DNA of 64,000 nt from Christensenella sp. (GCA_022009775.1 CP091723.1:1178001-1242000); one strand, 5' to 3'; numbered from the stretch's first letter, positions 29,358-38,603 are shown. Made by a program: numbers and translations. Notes: generated by a model not told the origin, from the sequence alone.

Positions 29358-30216
29358 TTACGCCAACAAGCCGATTGCGGCTTCGGCGGCGTCTTTGACG
29401 TCGGTTGAAAGTGCCCAACCGTATTTGCTTGCGCAGAAACTTATAATGCCGACGACAATCATGGCAATGAGCATAGATATAGGCGTTGAAAAACTGTCAA
29501 GCCATTTCCAACCCGCTTTGTTGATGAGCAGTTCGCAAAGATACATAACGCCCATCGCCACGAGCACGGCAATGAAGTTGTAATAACTGTCGATAAACGT
29601 AACGGCCTTGGTGAGCGTGCCTATGCTCATCGCAAGATAGCCGATGACCATGCCGATAAACATCGCCTGAAAAACGAGATCGCCGATGTTGATTCCGCCG
29701 CTCTTGCTGCCTGCCGATGCGGTTTTTGTCATGAGTTTTCCGATTTTGGGCTGATAAAGACGATAAAAGAGAAGAGTTTCTATACCGCCCGTGCATATTG
29801 CCATCGTCATAATCATTGCGATAGTTGCAAAGTCCTGCGCAGTCATGCCCCTTTTTCATAAGTTCCGCCATGGAGCCTGCGATTGCGGTTGCAGTGCCGT
29901 CCGCCATTTGCGTTTCGTATTGCAAAGAGCCTACGACCGAAAGACGTATTGCAGGAAACGCCACGCCGAGCGTGCCCACAAGCGTCACGACGCCAAGCGC
30001 AATGCCGAGCCCCGGCAATACGGAGAACGTGGCGGAAGTGGAAATTACTTTTTTGATTTTCGCCTTTTCTATGCCCAACTCTTTTGCGCGTTTAATTGCC
30101 GAGAGCATATAGTATAGACACAGCGCGATTATAAAAGCCAACACTATGCCGTAAAGAACGTACATAATCGGGTCGTCGAGATGAAACTCGTGCGCACCCA
30201 AAACCGATGCAAACAT
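29358..30216 (-). CDS. DUF5058 family membrane protein (one-base frameshift)
   Basis: Multi-span protein of 285 residues after correction. It begins MFASVLGAHEFHLDDPIMYV, shows a span AFIIALCLYYMLSAIKRAKE, the segment SVLPGLGIALGVVTLVGTLG, and, after the break, MTAQDFATIAMIMTMAI and four more spans. The frame changes at a C4 run on the plus strand (29848-29851): G3 on the coding strand gives ELMKKGMTAQDFATIAMI. Start 30216 has AAGGAG five bases upstream. The DUF5058 assignment rests on overall pattern; its function is unknown, although members look like secondary transporters. The downstream gene also encodes a membrane protein. Confidence 0.75.
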
Positions 30217-30447
30217 ATTCTTCTCCTTTTCCAAACAAATATATGAAATAAGTATAATACCGATTTTGAATATGCGCAATAACTTTTTTTGCACAATTGA
30301 ATAAGAATTCGATTATACACGACAAAAACGTATGTTTATGCAAAAATATGGTTTGAGAAAATATGGAAATAAATTAAATTCGGACGTGAAATGTCGATAT
30401 TTTGTTGCTATATGTCATTTGTGGTGATAGAATGAAATCACCAAACA

Positions 30448-30535
30448 GGAAGTAGTAGGATATTGCGCGTTAAGTGCCGTATGAACGTGGGGTGTCAGCG
30501 GACGAAGAGAAAACTCGCGGTGCGGTATCCACTCC
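30448..30535 (+). ncRNA. THF (tetrahydrofolate) riboswitch
   Basis: The sequence GGAAGTAGTAGGATATTGCG, then CGTTAAGTG, GGGGTGTC, ACGAAGAGAAAACTCGCGGT and TATCCACTCC follows the THF-I aptamer consensus in order (GCGUUAAGUG, GGGAUGUC, ACGAAGCGAGAGCGCGGUG in known examples). The P1 ends GGA..GT/ACTCC and the P2 arms GGATA/TATCC pair. It lies 61 bases upstream of folC, the first gene of a folate operon. The start region GAAGGGGGG could be the controlled element. A hairpin GGTGAT/ATCACC lies just upstream (30423-30442). THF riboswitches are essentially confined to Bacillota. Confidence 0.9.
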
Positions 30536-30596
30536 AGACTTCACAATCTGCCGATTTTTCGGCTTTTGCAAAGTGCTTCCGAAGGGGGGTACTTTT

Positions 30597-31910
30597 TTGA
30601 ACTATCAAGAAGCGACTGACTACATCAAAAATATCGAGAGAGCGGGCTCGGATTACGGAATAGAGCGTATGCGCGAACTTTTGACGTTGTTGTCCGATCC
30701 CGACGACAAACTGAAATTCATACACGTTGCCGGCACAAACGGCAAAGGCTCGGTGACGGCATATCTCACGTCCGTTTTGAAAGCAGCGGGGTACAAAGTG
30801 GGGACGTACAACTCACCGTCCGTGTTTTGTTACAACGAAAGGTGGCTCATAGACGGCAAACCGCTCGAAGATAAGGACGTTGCGCGCTATCTTACGATTG
30901 TCAGAGAAACAATCGAGAACGAACAAAATCTCCGCGCTGCTTTTGGTCTTGACAAGTTTCAGCCAACCGCATTCGAGATAGAAACCGCAGTCGCGTTCCT
31001 TGCGTTTTATGAAAAAGAGTGTGACGTTTGCGTGCTCGAAACGGGTCTTGGCGGACGGTGGGACGCAACCAACGTAATACGCCGAAAAGAGCTTGCGGTC
31101 ATCACGCCCATAGGACTTGACCATTGCCAAATTCTTGGCAATACACTCGGACAAATTGCAAGCGAGAAGGCGGCAATCATACGTGACGTTGCCGTCACTT
31201 GCAAACAATCGGACGAGATCATGCAAGCCGTTTTGCATCCGTACAGAACGGAAGACGGCAAACGTATCGATGTCACGCCCATTGTGGAAATCGCAAAAGA
31301 GCCGAGACTTGTTTCAAGCGATTTGTCGGGACAAAAATTTGTCTATGACGGCAAAGAATACTTTATATCCATGCTTGGCAAACATCAGCTTGTCAATGCG
31401 TCCATTGTCCTTTGCGCCGTTGACGCGCTAAGGCGCAAGCATTGGGACATACCGCAATCGGCAGTGGAAAATGGGCTTGCAAAAGCCGTGTGGCATGCTC
31501 GTCTCGAAGTTGTCAAAAACGCAAAAGAGAAGTTTAACATATCGGTTCCACAAGATAAAGTGCTTGTTTTTGACGGATCGCACAATCCGCAAGGCGCAAT
31601 GACGCTCAAAGACGCAATAGAAACTTATTTCGTCGGCAAGCGAATTCATCTTGTGCTGGGCATCCTAAAAGACAAGGCCGTGAAGGGCATTTGCAAGATC
31701 CTTGCGCCCCTTGCGTACAAGATTACGTGCATCACTCCGCCAAGCCCGAGAGCCATGGACAAAGACGAGTTGAAAGGGATTGTGTCTTGCTATCCCTGTC
31801 AAACGGACGAGTGCGACGACATAAAACTTGCAGTGCAAAACGCGCTTGACGACAAGGATAGTGACGTGGTGATTTTGTGCGGCTCGCTGACGTTGTTTTC
31901 GGTGCTTTAA
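30597..31910 (+). CDS. folC: Bifunctional folylpolyglutamate/dihydrofolate synthase
   Basis: Adds glutamate to dihydropteroate and to folates in the cytosol. The 437 residues contain the P-loop HVAGTNGKGSVTAYL, the folate-ligase motif LETGLGGRWDATNVI, and the C-terminal DGSHNPQGA (consensus DGAHNP). I start at TTG 30597 (NYQEATDYIKNIERAGSDYG) because GAAGGGGGG ends seven bases upstream and homologues begin there; an open frame extends back to 30474 but runs through the riboswitch. First gene of the folC-folE-folP-folBK operon under THF riboswitch control. Confidence 0.92.
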   Translation: MNYQEATDYIKNIERAGSDYGIERMRELLTLLSDPDDKLKFIHVAGTNGKGSVTAYLTSVLKAAGYKVGTYNSPSVFCYNERWLIDGKPLEDKDVARYLTIVRETIENEQNLRAAFGLDKFQPTAFEIETAVAFLAFYEKECDVCVLETGLGGRWDATNVIRRKELAVITPIGLDHCQILGNTLGQIASEKAAIIRDVAVTCKQSDEIMQAVLHPYRTEDGKRIDVTPIVEIAKEPRLVSSDLSGQKFVYDGKEYFISMLGKHQLVNASIVLCAVDALRRKHWDIPQSAVENGLAKAVWHARLEVVKNAKEKFNISVPQDKVLVFDGSHNPQGAMTLKDAIETYFVGKRIHLVLGILKDKAVKGICKILAPLAYKITCITPPSPRAMDKDELKGIVSCYPCQTDECDDIKLAVQNALDDKDSDVVILCGSLTLFSVL

Positions 31911-31973
31911 CTATAAAACTAAATCCCGCACGATAGCTTACGCTTTGCGTGCGAAAAAAATAAAGAGTTGTTT

Positions 31974-32538
31974 ATGACAGACGCAGACAAACTTAAAATT
32001 CAGAATGCCGTGCGAGACATCTTGCAGGCAATAGGCGAAAATCCCGAGCGAGACGGGTTGAAAGAAACTCCCGACAGAGTGGCGAGAATGCTCGAAGAAC
32101 TTACGAGCGGTTATCACGACGATGCAAAGGTGCATTTGTCAAAGACTTTCGTCGAGAGCGGAAGCGACGTCGTGATTGAAAAAAGACATTCATTTTTCTT
32201 CTACTTGCGAGCATCATCTCATGCCGTTTTTCGGAAAAGTGCACATCGCATATATCCCCGACGGCAAAGTCGTGGGGCTTTCAAAACTTGCAAGAGTGGT
32301 TGAAGTGTACGCAAGGCGATTGCAACTGCAAGAGCGCATGAACGCGGAGATTGCGGACGCGATATTCGACGTGCTTTCTCCAAAGGGCGTTTTAGTAGTG
32401 GTCGAAGGCGAGCATACGTGCATGACTGCGCGCGGAGTGAAAAAATTCGGCTCGAAAACGATTACTAGCGCAACGCGCGGCGACGTGTCCGACAGCGTCA
32501 AAGCCATGCTGTTTTCGCAGGTAGGAATGAAAGACTGA
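31974..32538 (+). CDS. folE: GTP cyclohydrolase I (one-base frameshift)
   Basis: Zinc enzyme converting GTP to dihydroneopterin triphosphate, the first folate step. The N-terminal half is in one frame ([31 protein letters not shown]). The rest is in another ([20 protein letters not shown] with the zinc-binding Cys and His, then [19 protein letters not shown] and [13 protein letters not shown], which holds the other zinc cysteine). A6 at 32179-32184 should be A5, giving [19 protein letters not shown] and 187 residues, the normal size. It follows folC by 63 bases. Start ATG 31974 has a weak AAAGAG ribosome site. Confidence 0.93.
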
Positions 32539-32685
32539 ACGGAAAGCTCAACAAACTTTTTGAGCATAGTTTCGGGCGAGATTCGCAAGATTGCATAATT
32601 ATACCGCATAAACATTGCGTTCGCCGGGCAACACCTATCGAAATGGGTGCAAAACGGACAAAAAATATAAGAGAGAATAGCGGAT

Positions 32686-33489
32686 ATGAGATATCAAAGA
32701 CAATACAATTTCAAGGTTAGGGACAGCGTTTTCACAACGGGTACGCACGTTATGGCGATACTCAACGTCACCCCGGACAGCTTTTGGTCGGGCAGCCGTC
32801 ACGCGCACGATGCGGTTGATGCCGCGCGCAAATTTATCGAGCAAGGCGCAGAGATAATAGACATCGGCGGACAGTCCACAAGACCGGGCAACGTGCAAGT
32901 GAGCGCGATAGAAGAGATGGCAAGGGTTTTGCCTGCCGTTGAAGGAATACGAGAAGTTTTCCCCGACATCCCCATAAGCGTGGACACGTTCTATCCCGAC
33001 GTTGCACAGGCGGCAATCGATGCGGGCGCGGACATGATCAACGACGTGAGTTGCTTGCAATATGACGGCATGATCAACGTTCTTGCCGACACGGGCGCGA
33101 GCGTTTGCGTTATGCACAATCGCCGCAACACCAAAATCAAAGACCTTTTTCTCGACAAGCAAATCGGGCTGCAAAACGCGATTGACAAATTGATATGCCA
33201 AGGCGTTGACAAGGACAAAATCTTGCTTGACGGCGGCATAGGCTTCAACAAAAACAACGATGAAGATTGGCAACTTTTGAAGGGGTACGACAAGCTGTTG
33301 GACGATTTTGACGAGTATCCGTTCTTGCTGGGCACGTCAAGAAAATCTATGTTCGGCGGCGACGTCGATTCTCGCTTGTCCGCCACTTTGGATTCCACCG
33401 CGCTTGCGGTCAAGCAGGGCGTATTGTTTGTGCGCGTACACGACGTGAAAGAAAACGTTGCGATTATAAAATGCACGCAAAGGGTGTGA
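32686..33489 (+). CDS. folP: Dihydropteroate synthase
   Basis: Joins p-aminobenzoate to dihydropterin pyrophosphate; it is the sulfonamide target. The 267 residues show the three pterin/PPi motifs: ILNVTPDSFWSGS, IDIGGQSTRPG and LLGTSRKSMF, along with DMINDVSCLQYD and ILLDGGIGFNKN. The first motif has W for the usual S in NVTPDSFSDGG. It is intact and of normal length. The 147-base gap after folE holds no gene. folBK begins two bases after the stop codon, so the operon continues. Confidence 0.94.
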   Translation: MRYQRQYNFKVRDSVFTTGTHVMAILNVTPDSFWSGSRHAHDAVDAARKFIEQGAEIIDIGGQSTRPGNVQVSAIEEMARVLPAVEGIREVFPDIPISVDTFYPDVAQAAIDAGADMINDVSCLQYDGMINVLADTGASVCVMHNRRNTKIKDLFLDKQIGLQNAIDKLICQGVDKDKILLDGGIGFNKNNDEDWQLLKGYDKLLDDFDEYPFLLGTSRKSMFGGDVDSRLSATLDSTALAVKQGVLFVRVHDVKENVAIIKCTQRV

Positions 33490-33491
33490 AT

Positions 33492-34310
33492 ATGGACGTT
33501 GTGATTCTCAAAGATTTTGAAGTAAAAGCGTGTCACGGAGTTAACCCCGATGAGAAAATCAATCCGCAGAAATTTGTGTTTACGGCTGAGATTTTCACCG
33601 ACTTTTCAAATTGCGCGAAAAGCGACGATTTGACAAAAACCATAAGTTATAGCGACGTAAAGAAGACTTTAAAGTCGTTTTGTGAAAACAACTGCTTTGA
33701 CCTTATCGAAACTCTTGCGGTAAGAGCGGCAGAGATTTTGCTCAAAAATATCCGCTTGCAAGCAAGGTGAAACTCACCGTAAAAAAGCCGGACGCGCCTA
33801 TGAGCGGCGTTTTCGAGTATGCGGGCGTAAGGGTTGAAAGAGAGTGGAAGACGGTATATCTCGCGCTTGGCTCAAGCATGGGCGACAAGGGCGGCTACCT
33901 TGATTTTGCAATGGAAAGACTGCTTGCGGACGACAATTTCAGAAACGTCAAAGAGAGCGCGCGTATCGTCACCAAGCCGTACGGCGGAGTGGCAAAAAAC
34001 GATTTCGTCAACAGTGCGGTGAAGGCGGAGACGCTCTATTCTCCGCAAGAATTGCTTGCGACAATCAACGCAATCGAAAAGGACGGCGACAGGGTGCGCC
34101 TTGAAAGGTGGGGGGGACAGAACGCTTGATATAGACATTGTTTTTTACGGTGACGAGATCGTAGAAGACGACGATCTTTGCGTGCCGCATATAGATATGC
34201 AAAACAGAGATTTCGTGCTTGCGCCGCTTGTGGAGCTTTGCCCGAACAAATTGCATCCCGTCTTGAAAAAGCGTGTGAAAGAACTCTATGCCGAGTTGAC
34301 AGAGCAGTGA
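33492..34310 (+). CDS. folBK: Fused dihydroneopterin aldolase / HPPK (FolB-FolK), two frameshifts
   Basis: Bifunctional enzyme for two consecutive folate steps. FolB: MDVVILKDFEVKACHGVNPD, then FDLIETLAVRAAEILL. FolK: VYLALGSSMGDKGGYLDFAM, RTLDIDIVFYGDE, DMQNRDFVLAPLVELCP. The FolB reading frame ends early at 33770, but its natural last strand continues as LASKVKLTVKKPDAPMSGVF in the next frame; one base missing near 33751 restores it, showing that the two domains are a single chain. A second break at G7 (34110-34116; G6 gives ERWGDRTLDIDI) lies within FolK. The corrected length is 272 residues. ATG 33492 has AAGGGTG upstream and fits FolB better than ATG 33471. Confidence 0.88.
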
Positions 34311-34405
34311 TAAAACGAGTTGAAAACGGTATAAAAATCATCAATATAATCCCCAAAAATTGTTCGTGCACGTGCGTATGCGCATTGCCCGAAAAAAAGC
34401 CGATA

Positions 34406-34434
34406 TTGTCAAATCGATGAAAATATGATATATT
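34406..34434 (+). promoter_or_regulatory. Promoter of the LOR-family gene
   Basis: TTGTCA (34406-34411), 17 bases, TATATT (34429-34434), followed by AGGGGA six bases before the ATG at 34479. Confidence 0.65.
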
Positions 34435-34478
34435 GAAGGTGAGCAGACACTATACAACGCTCACAATAGGGGATTTAT

Positions 34479-34982
34479 ATGCAAATAATCATCAAACAAA
34501 AGTATTGGACGATCGGCGACAAATTTAAGATCACCGACGAGAAAGGCAACGTCGTTTTCTTTGCGGAAAGACAGTTTGACCGCTTCATGAACAACGTCGT
34601 GTTGTTTGACGCAAGCGGCGCGCCCCTCGGGCGTATGCAAGCGGAATTGAAGAAGATTTTCACAAGTTGGTTTGACGTCACTGACGCAAGCGGCAGAAAG
34701 GCGTTTTCCATCAACGAAAAATTGCCTTTCTTTTCTTTCAGGAAGGCAAAGACGGTCAACGGCAATCTCGATTGCAAGATCAAGTGCGGACCGATCCACA
34801 TGAAAGCATTCATATCCGACGGACAGGGCGGCTATGACAAAACGCCGGTGGTGAAAGCGCGCAAAAAGATTTTCAGCCTTACAGACACCTACATCATCGA
34901 TATTGACGAGACAAGAATCTTCCCGTCATACGGCGCGTTTTTGGGCATTTGGTATGACATGATGAATCACCGCGGACATTGA
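34479..34982 (+). CDS. LURP-one-related (LOR/tubby-like) family protein
   Basis: A 167-residue cytosolic protein of the LURP-one-related family, a tubby-like beta-barrel around a central helix. Typical segments are MQIIIKQKYWTIGDKFKITD, GNVVFFAERQFDRFMNNVVL, RIFPSYGAFLGIWYDMM. Related tubby folds bind membrane lipids, but the bacterial LOR proteins have no established role. The gene is intact, with its own promoter and a terminator at 35017-35044, so it is monocistronic. Confidence 0.8.
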   Translation: MQIIIKQKYWTIGDKFKITDEKGNVVFFAERQFDRFMNNVVLFDASGAPLGRMQAELKKIFTSWFDVTDASGRKAFSINEKLPFFSFRKAKTVNGNLDCKIKCGPIHMKAFISDGQGGYDKTPVVKARKKIFSLTDTYIIDIDETRIFPSYGAFLGIWYDMMNHRGH

Positions 34983-35016
34983 TTTTCGACAATCGAGCAA
35001 CAAATCACAAACAAAA

Positions 35017-35044
35017 AAGGCACGCATCTGCGTGCTTTTTTGTT
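35017..35044. terminator. Bidirectional terminator between LOR and thiT genes
   Basis: Stem GCACGCA/TGCGTGC with a two-base spacer, flanked by A and T runs, between convergent genes. Confidence 0.82.
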
Positions 35045-35066
35045 TGATTGAACAAATCTGCAATTA

Positions 35067-36276
35067 TTATTTGTCTTGTTCGTCTGCCGATTGATCTTGA
35101 GAGTCGTTGTCGCTTGCTTGCGTTTCGGCGTGGCTTTCTTGATTTGCGATGATTTGGCGGTCAACGTCGTCAAGTTCTTCTTCAACGAGTCGTTCTTCTG
35201 TTTGTTCGGGCTTATTCAAGTCGCCCGAAGCGACCATTGTCGCAGAGAAAGACTTGGAAGCAAACAGTGCGCTGCCTGCAACGAGTGCGATTGCCATATC
35301 GACGAAAGCAAACGAGTTGTACGCCATGCTGTAAGCAACTGCCGTGTCGTACTTTTCAAGGTCTGCGTAATCTGCAAACGCGAAAACGCCGGAGCATACG
35401 TGGCAAGCGTAGCGGAGAATGACCGCAATCACGCCACCGAGCAGGAATGCGACGACTTTATGGTTTTTGAAAATGCCCTTTTCCATAAATATACCGCTGA
35501 CGCCGATAAGACCGAAAGCGAGCGGATAGTCGAGCAAAAATTGCATCGGGTGAATGATATACGGGTCTTGAAGTGCTTGAAGCACGCCGTAAAGAGTGCA
35601 TACGATAAGACCGCGACGAGTGCCGAACATGCAACAGTAAATCATAAGCGGCAAAAGGCTTGCAAAGGTGATCGAGCCGCCTTGGGGAAGTTTGAACAAG
35701 CGAGCGTAAGAGAGCGCAAACGAGAGAGCAATCGAGATTGCGCCGTAGACGATAGCGCGCGTGTCGTTGACTTTACGCTTGTCGCCGACAAACCACATGA
35801 TCACGAGAAGTGCCATAAACACGACTGCCGACACTATCATTCCGACGAGATTTGCGCCGGGATAGTAGTCCTTTACGTCCTTGTAGTAGATTGACATCTC
35901 AACCATCGTTGCGATGAATCCGCCCAGAAGCAAAAAGTCCCGTGACAAGTCCCGAAATCTTGAACGCCTTTTGGCTGAAAAGCGAGCATACGAGCATAGC
36001 GATTGCGCCCACAACCGCGACGATGAGCGTTGCGAGAATGGGGTAGAAAAGCATAGGTTGCATTTCTTCGCACTGAGATTTGACGTACGCCATAACGACG
36101 AGCACCGTCATCGCAAAACCTACGACGATACCGACGCCGTATTTTTTAAGGTCGTTGAATTTTTCGCGTTTGAAAAACCATACGAGCAAACCGATTGCGA
36201 TAAACGCCGCAACTATGCCGATTGCAAGATAAAGCACGACGAATTTGAGAAGGTCGTACAAATCGTTTACATCCAT
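35067..36276 (-). CDS. thiT: ThiT-like thiamine transporter with N-terminal membrane extension (one-base frameshift)
   Basis: Substrate-binding S component of an ECF thiamine transporter. The ThiT core starts near residue 175 (TRAIVYGAISIALSFALSYA, LFKLPQGGSITFASLLPLMI) and includes IHPMQFLLDYPLAFGLIGVSG, the family signature. It is preceded by about 170 residues with roughly five extra membrane spans, not part of canonical ThiT (about 190 residues), and followed by an acidic tail of about 60 residues. The frame breaks at T5 on the coding strand (A5 at 35932-35936); T4 gives VTGLLLLGGFIATMVEMSIY and 402 residues. A TPP riboswitch upstream strongly supports thiamine transport. No ECF ATPase genes are nearby, so it must share an EcfAAT module encoded elsewhere. 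Confidence 0.85.
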
Positions 36277-36280
36277 AAAA

Positions 36281-36309
36281 AAGTTCTCCTTGTGTGCTTA
36301 GGAGAACTT
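36281..36309 (-). terminator. Riboswitch terminator hairpin that also buries the thiT ribosome binding site
   Basis: On the minus strand, AAGTTCTCCT (36309-36300) pairs perfectly with AGGAGAACTT (36290-36281), followed by TTTTTT and the thiT ATG at 36276. The right arm contains AAGGAG, the only Shine-Dalgarno candidate, 11 bases before the start. Confidence 0.85.
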
Positions 36310-36348
36310 GTCGGTGCAAATATGATACGACTTGCGTCGTTTTCGTTG

Positions 36349-36418
36349 TTGCTTCCTTACGCGAGCATTAACTCACAAGTTGAAGGGTATCATCTCAGCC
36401 TTTCAGCACCCCTAGCAA
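36349..36418 (-). ncRNA. TPP riboswitch
   Basis: The minus strand reads TTGCTAGGGGTGCTGAAAGG, then CTGAGATGATACCCTT, AACTTGTGAGTTAATGC and TCGCGTAAGGAAGCAA, which matches the TPP (THI element) consensus GGGGUGC, CUGAGA, ACCC, UAAUGC, GCGUAGGGA. P1 is TTGCT/AGCAA. It precedes the thiT-like gene, with the expression-platform hairpin 39 bases downstream. Confidence 0.95.
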
Positions 36419-36510
36419 AACGTATTGTAACCTTTTGCGCGATATATGTCAATTGAAGGCGCAAAATTTTGGAAATATCCCACAATTCGTATTGCAAAGG
36501 GGCATTTTTG

Positions 36511-36539
36511 TTGACTTATTTTATACAAGGGTATATTAT
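36511..36539 (+). promoter_or_regulatory. Promoter of mscL
   Basis: TTGACT (36511-36516), 17 bases, TATTAT (36534-36539); AAAGGAGAG follows before the ATG at 36568. Confidence 0.75.
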
Positions 36540-36567
36540 TTTGCCATCAACAAAGGAGAGATGACTT

Positions 36568-37254
36568 ATGAAAAAATTCAAAAAGCCCGAACTTAAACTC
36601 TTGAAAGAGTTCAAGGCATTCATCACAAAGGGCAACGTTGTCGATCTTGCCGTTGGTATGATTATAGGTGCAGCGTTCACCGCAATCGTAACCGCGCTTG
36701 TCAACAACATTTTCAAACCGCTTATCAACGCAATTCCTATGGGAGACCTGCAAGGCCTTATCACAATGCTCGTTGCAAAGAACGCAGAAGGTCTCACGGC
36801 GGCGGAATGTGCTCAAAAGGGCGTGGAATTTGTCGTGGATATGACAAAATCCGTGTATATCGACTGGGGCGCGTTCATCATGGCGATAATCAACTTCCTT
36901 ATCACCGCGCTTGTGCTGTTTGCAATGGTCAAGCTCATCAATATGGTGCGCGGCGGATTTACGGGACTTAGACGCGACACGAAATTCCTTGAATCGCTCA
37001 CGCCCGAAGAGAAAGCCACAATCAAAGGCAAAATTGCAACCAAGAAAGAACTTCGCGCAATCAAGGCGGCTCGTGACGCAGCGGCAGAACAGGCGGCGGC
37101 AGAAGCGGCGGCAAAAGCAGAAGCGGAAAAGCCCGAAACCACCGACGATCTTCTCCGTGAGATCCGTGACCTTCTCAAAGCGCAACAACTTCAAAGCGCA
37201 CAAAAACTTATTGAAGACGCAGGCGTTGACGTTGCTGCGGCGGACAAAGAATAA
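36568..37254 (+). CDS. mscL: Large-conductance mechanosensitive channel with long C-terminal extension
   Basis: Pentameric emergency channel that releases solutes on hypo-osmotic shock. The N-terminal helix and TM1 are classical: LKEFKAFITKGNVVDLAVGM and IIGAAFTAIVTALVNNIFKP. TM2 follows at about 92-115 (GAFIMAIINFLITALVLFAM). Instead of ending near residue 140, the protein continues to 228 with charged helices and an Ala/Glu-rich stretch (ARDAAAEQAAAEAAAKAEAE), then TTDDLLREIRDLLKAQQ, where normal MscL has its short cytosolic bundle. The RDLL-type sequence suggests the usual terminal helix displaced by an insert. Strong ribosome site, own promoter, terminator at 37344. Confidence 0.93.
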   Translation: MKKFKKPELKLLKEFKAFITKGNVVDLAVGMIIGAAFTAIVTALVNNIFKPLINAIPMGDLQGLITMLVAKNAEGLTAAECAQKGVEFVVDMTKSVYIDWGAFIMAIINFLITALVLFAMVKLINMVRGGFTGLRRDTKFLESLTPEEKATIKGKIATKKELRAIKAARDAAAEQAAAEAAAKAEAEKPETTDDLLREIRDLLKAQQLQSAQKLIEDAGVDVAAADKE

Positions 37255-37343
37255 AGCGTACTTTGTTGCGCGCGTTCGATTCCGATACTTTTCGTTTCAA
37301 AATCGAATTTGTTTCGGACAGCGAATAAAACGATTACAAATCG

Positions 37344-37371
37344 AAAAACCGCTCACAAGGGCGGTTTTTTT
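37344..37371 (+). terminator. Terminator after mscL
   Basis: Stem AAAAACCGC/GCGGTTTTT around TCACAAGG, followed by more T. Confidence 0.85.
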
Positions 37372-37477
37372 ATATTTAAAATTATTACGCGCACACGCGT
37401 TATGCGCGCGACTATTGACTTTGCACAAAAAGGTGCTATTTTATAGCGGTGCACATTTGCACGTTTGGGAGTTGAAT

Positions 37478-38603
37478 ATGGTTCAATCTGTTTTAGGCAT
37501 GATGGAAGGACACAGCATGGCAGGATATATCCTGCTTCTCGCACTCGGAATTCTTCTCGTCGTAAAAGGCGGCGACTGGTTCGTTGATGCGGCAAGTTGG
37601 ATTGCGGAAGTGTCGGGAATCCCCACTTTCATCATCGGTGCAACGATAGTCAGTGTGGCAACAACTCTGCCCGAAATTCTCGTCTCGAGCATTTCGGCTG
37701 CGGAAGGGCAGGCGGCTATGGCAATCGGCAATGCAGTCGGCTCGGTCAACTGCAATATCGCGCTTATCATGGCGTTTTCGCTCGTGTTTATCGCACCGTC
37801 TTTCAACAGAAAAGACTTTATGGCAAAGGCAATCATTCTCATCGCAACCATTTCGGTGCTTTGGGGATTGAGCGCAATGGGCGGTGAATTTACTTGGTGG
37901 AACGCGGTGATCGTGCTTATGTTCTTTGTCGCATTCATTGTCGAAAACCTTATCAGCGCAAAGAAACACGCAAATGCGCTTGCGCTTGAAAACTCTATGC
38001 TCGAACCCGCCCAACCCGTTGAGCACGGCAACGGCATACTGCGCTATTATTTCCAAAAACAAGAAGACAAAAAGATCACGCTCAAAAAAGACAGGCATGG
38101 TGATAGAAAAGAAAGACATCGGCAAAAACATCGTTTTGTTTGTTGTCGGTGCGGCGGCAATTTTCTGTGGCGCGCAACTTATGAGCGACAACGGTGCAGA
38201 ACTTGCTCGCGCGTTGAAAGTGCCCGAAGGCATAATCGGCGTCACCATTCTTGCAGTCGGCACGTCGCTTCCCGAACTGGTCACGGCAATCACGTCAATC
38301 GTCAAGAAGAAAGCGGACTTGTCGGTGGGCAACATCATCGGCGCAAACATCATCGACTTGTCTCTCATCCTTCCGCTTTGCACGTTTATAAACCTGGGCA
38401 ACGGCGGCGGATCTCTTCCCGTGGACGCACAATCGCTCACGATAGACTTTCCGTTCTGTCTTGCGGTTGCGGGCTTTGCGCTTATTCCTGCGCTCGTGTT
38501 TGGCAAATTCAAGCGTTGGCAGGGTGTTATTCTCATTGCGGGATATATCACCTACGTCGTTTTGCTCATACTCAACACGACGGGTACGATTCACATCTTC
38601 TGA
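37478..38603 (+). CDS. CaCA-type sodium/calcium antiporter family protein (one-base frameshift)
   Basis: Cation/Ca2+ exchanger of 374 residues after correction, with about ten spans and the two inverted alpha repeats of the family. Repeat 1 is IIGATIVSVATTLPEILVSS then GNAVGSVNCNIALIM. Repeat 2 is IIGVTILAVGTSLPELVTAI then GNIIGANIIDLSLI. Both carry the ion-binding TLPE/SLPE glutamates and the Asn/Asp pairs. The break is at A6 (38084-38089) in the cytosolic loop; A5 gives KITLKKTGMVIEKKDIGKN. The open frame extends far upstream, but the protein starts at ATG 37478 after a GGGAG site. Terminator at 38629. Confidence 0.88.

Noticed and set aside
30474..30596. Upstream start for folC at 30474
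   Set aside because: The extension reads through the THF riboswitch and has no homologous N-terminus; TTG 30597 has a strong ribosome site.
36911..37477. Long upstream extension of the CaCA antiporter reading frame
   Set aside because: It overlaps mscL and its terminator; the family starts at ATG 37478, which has a GGGAG site.
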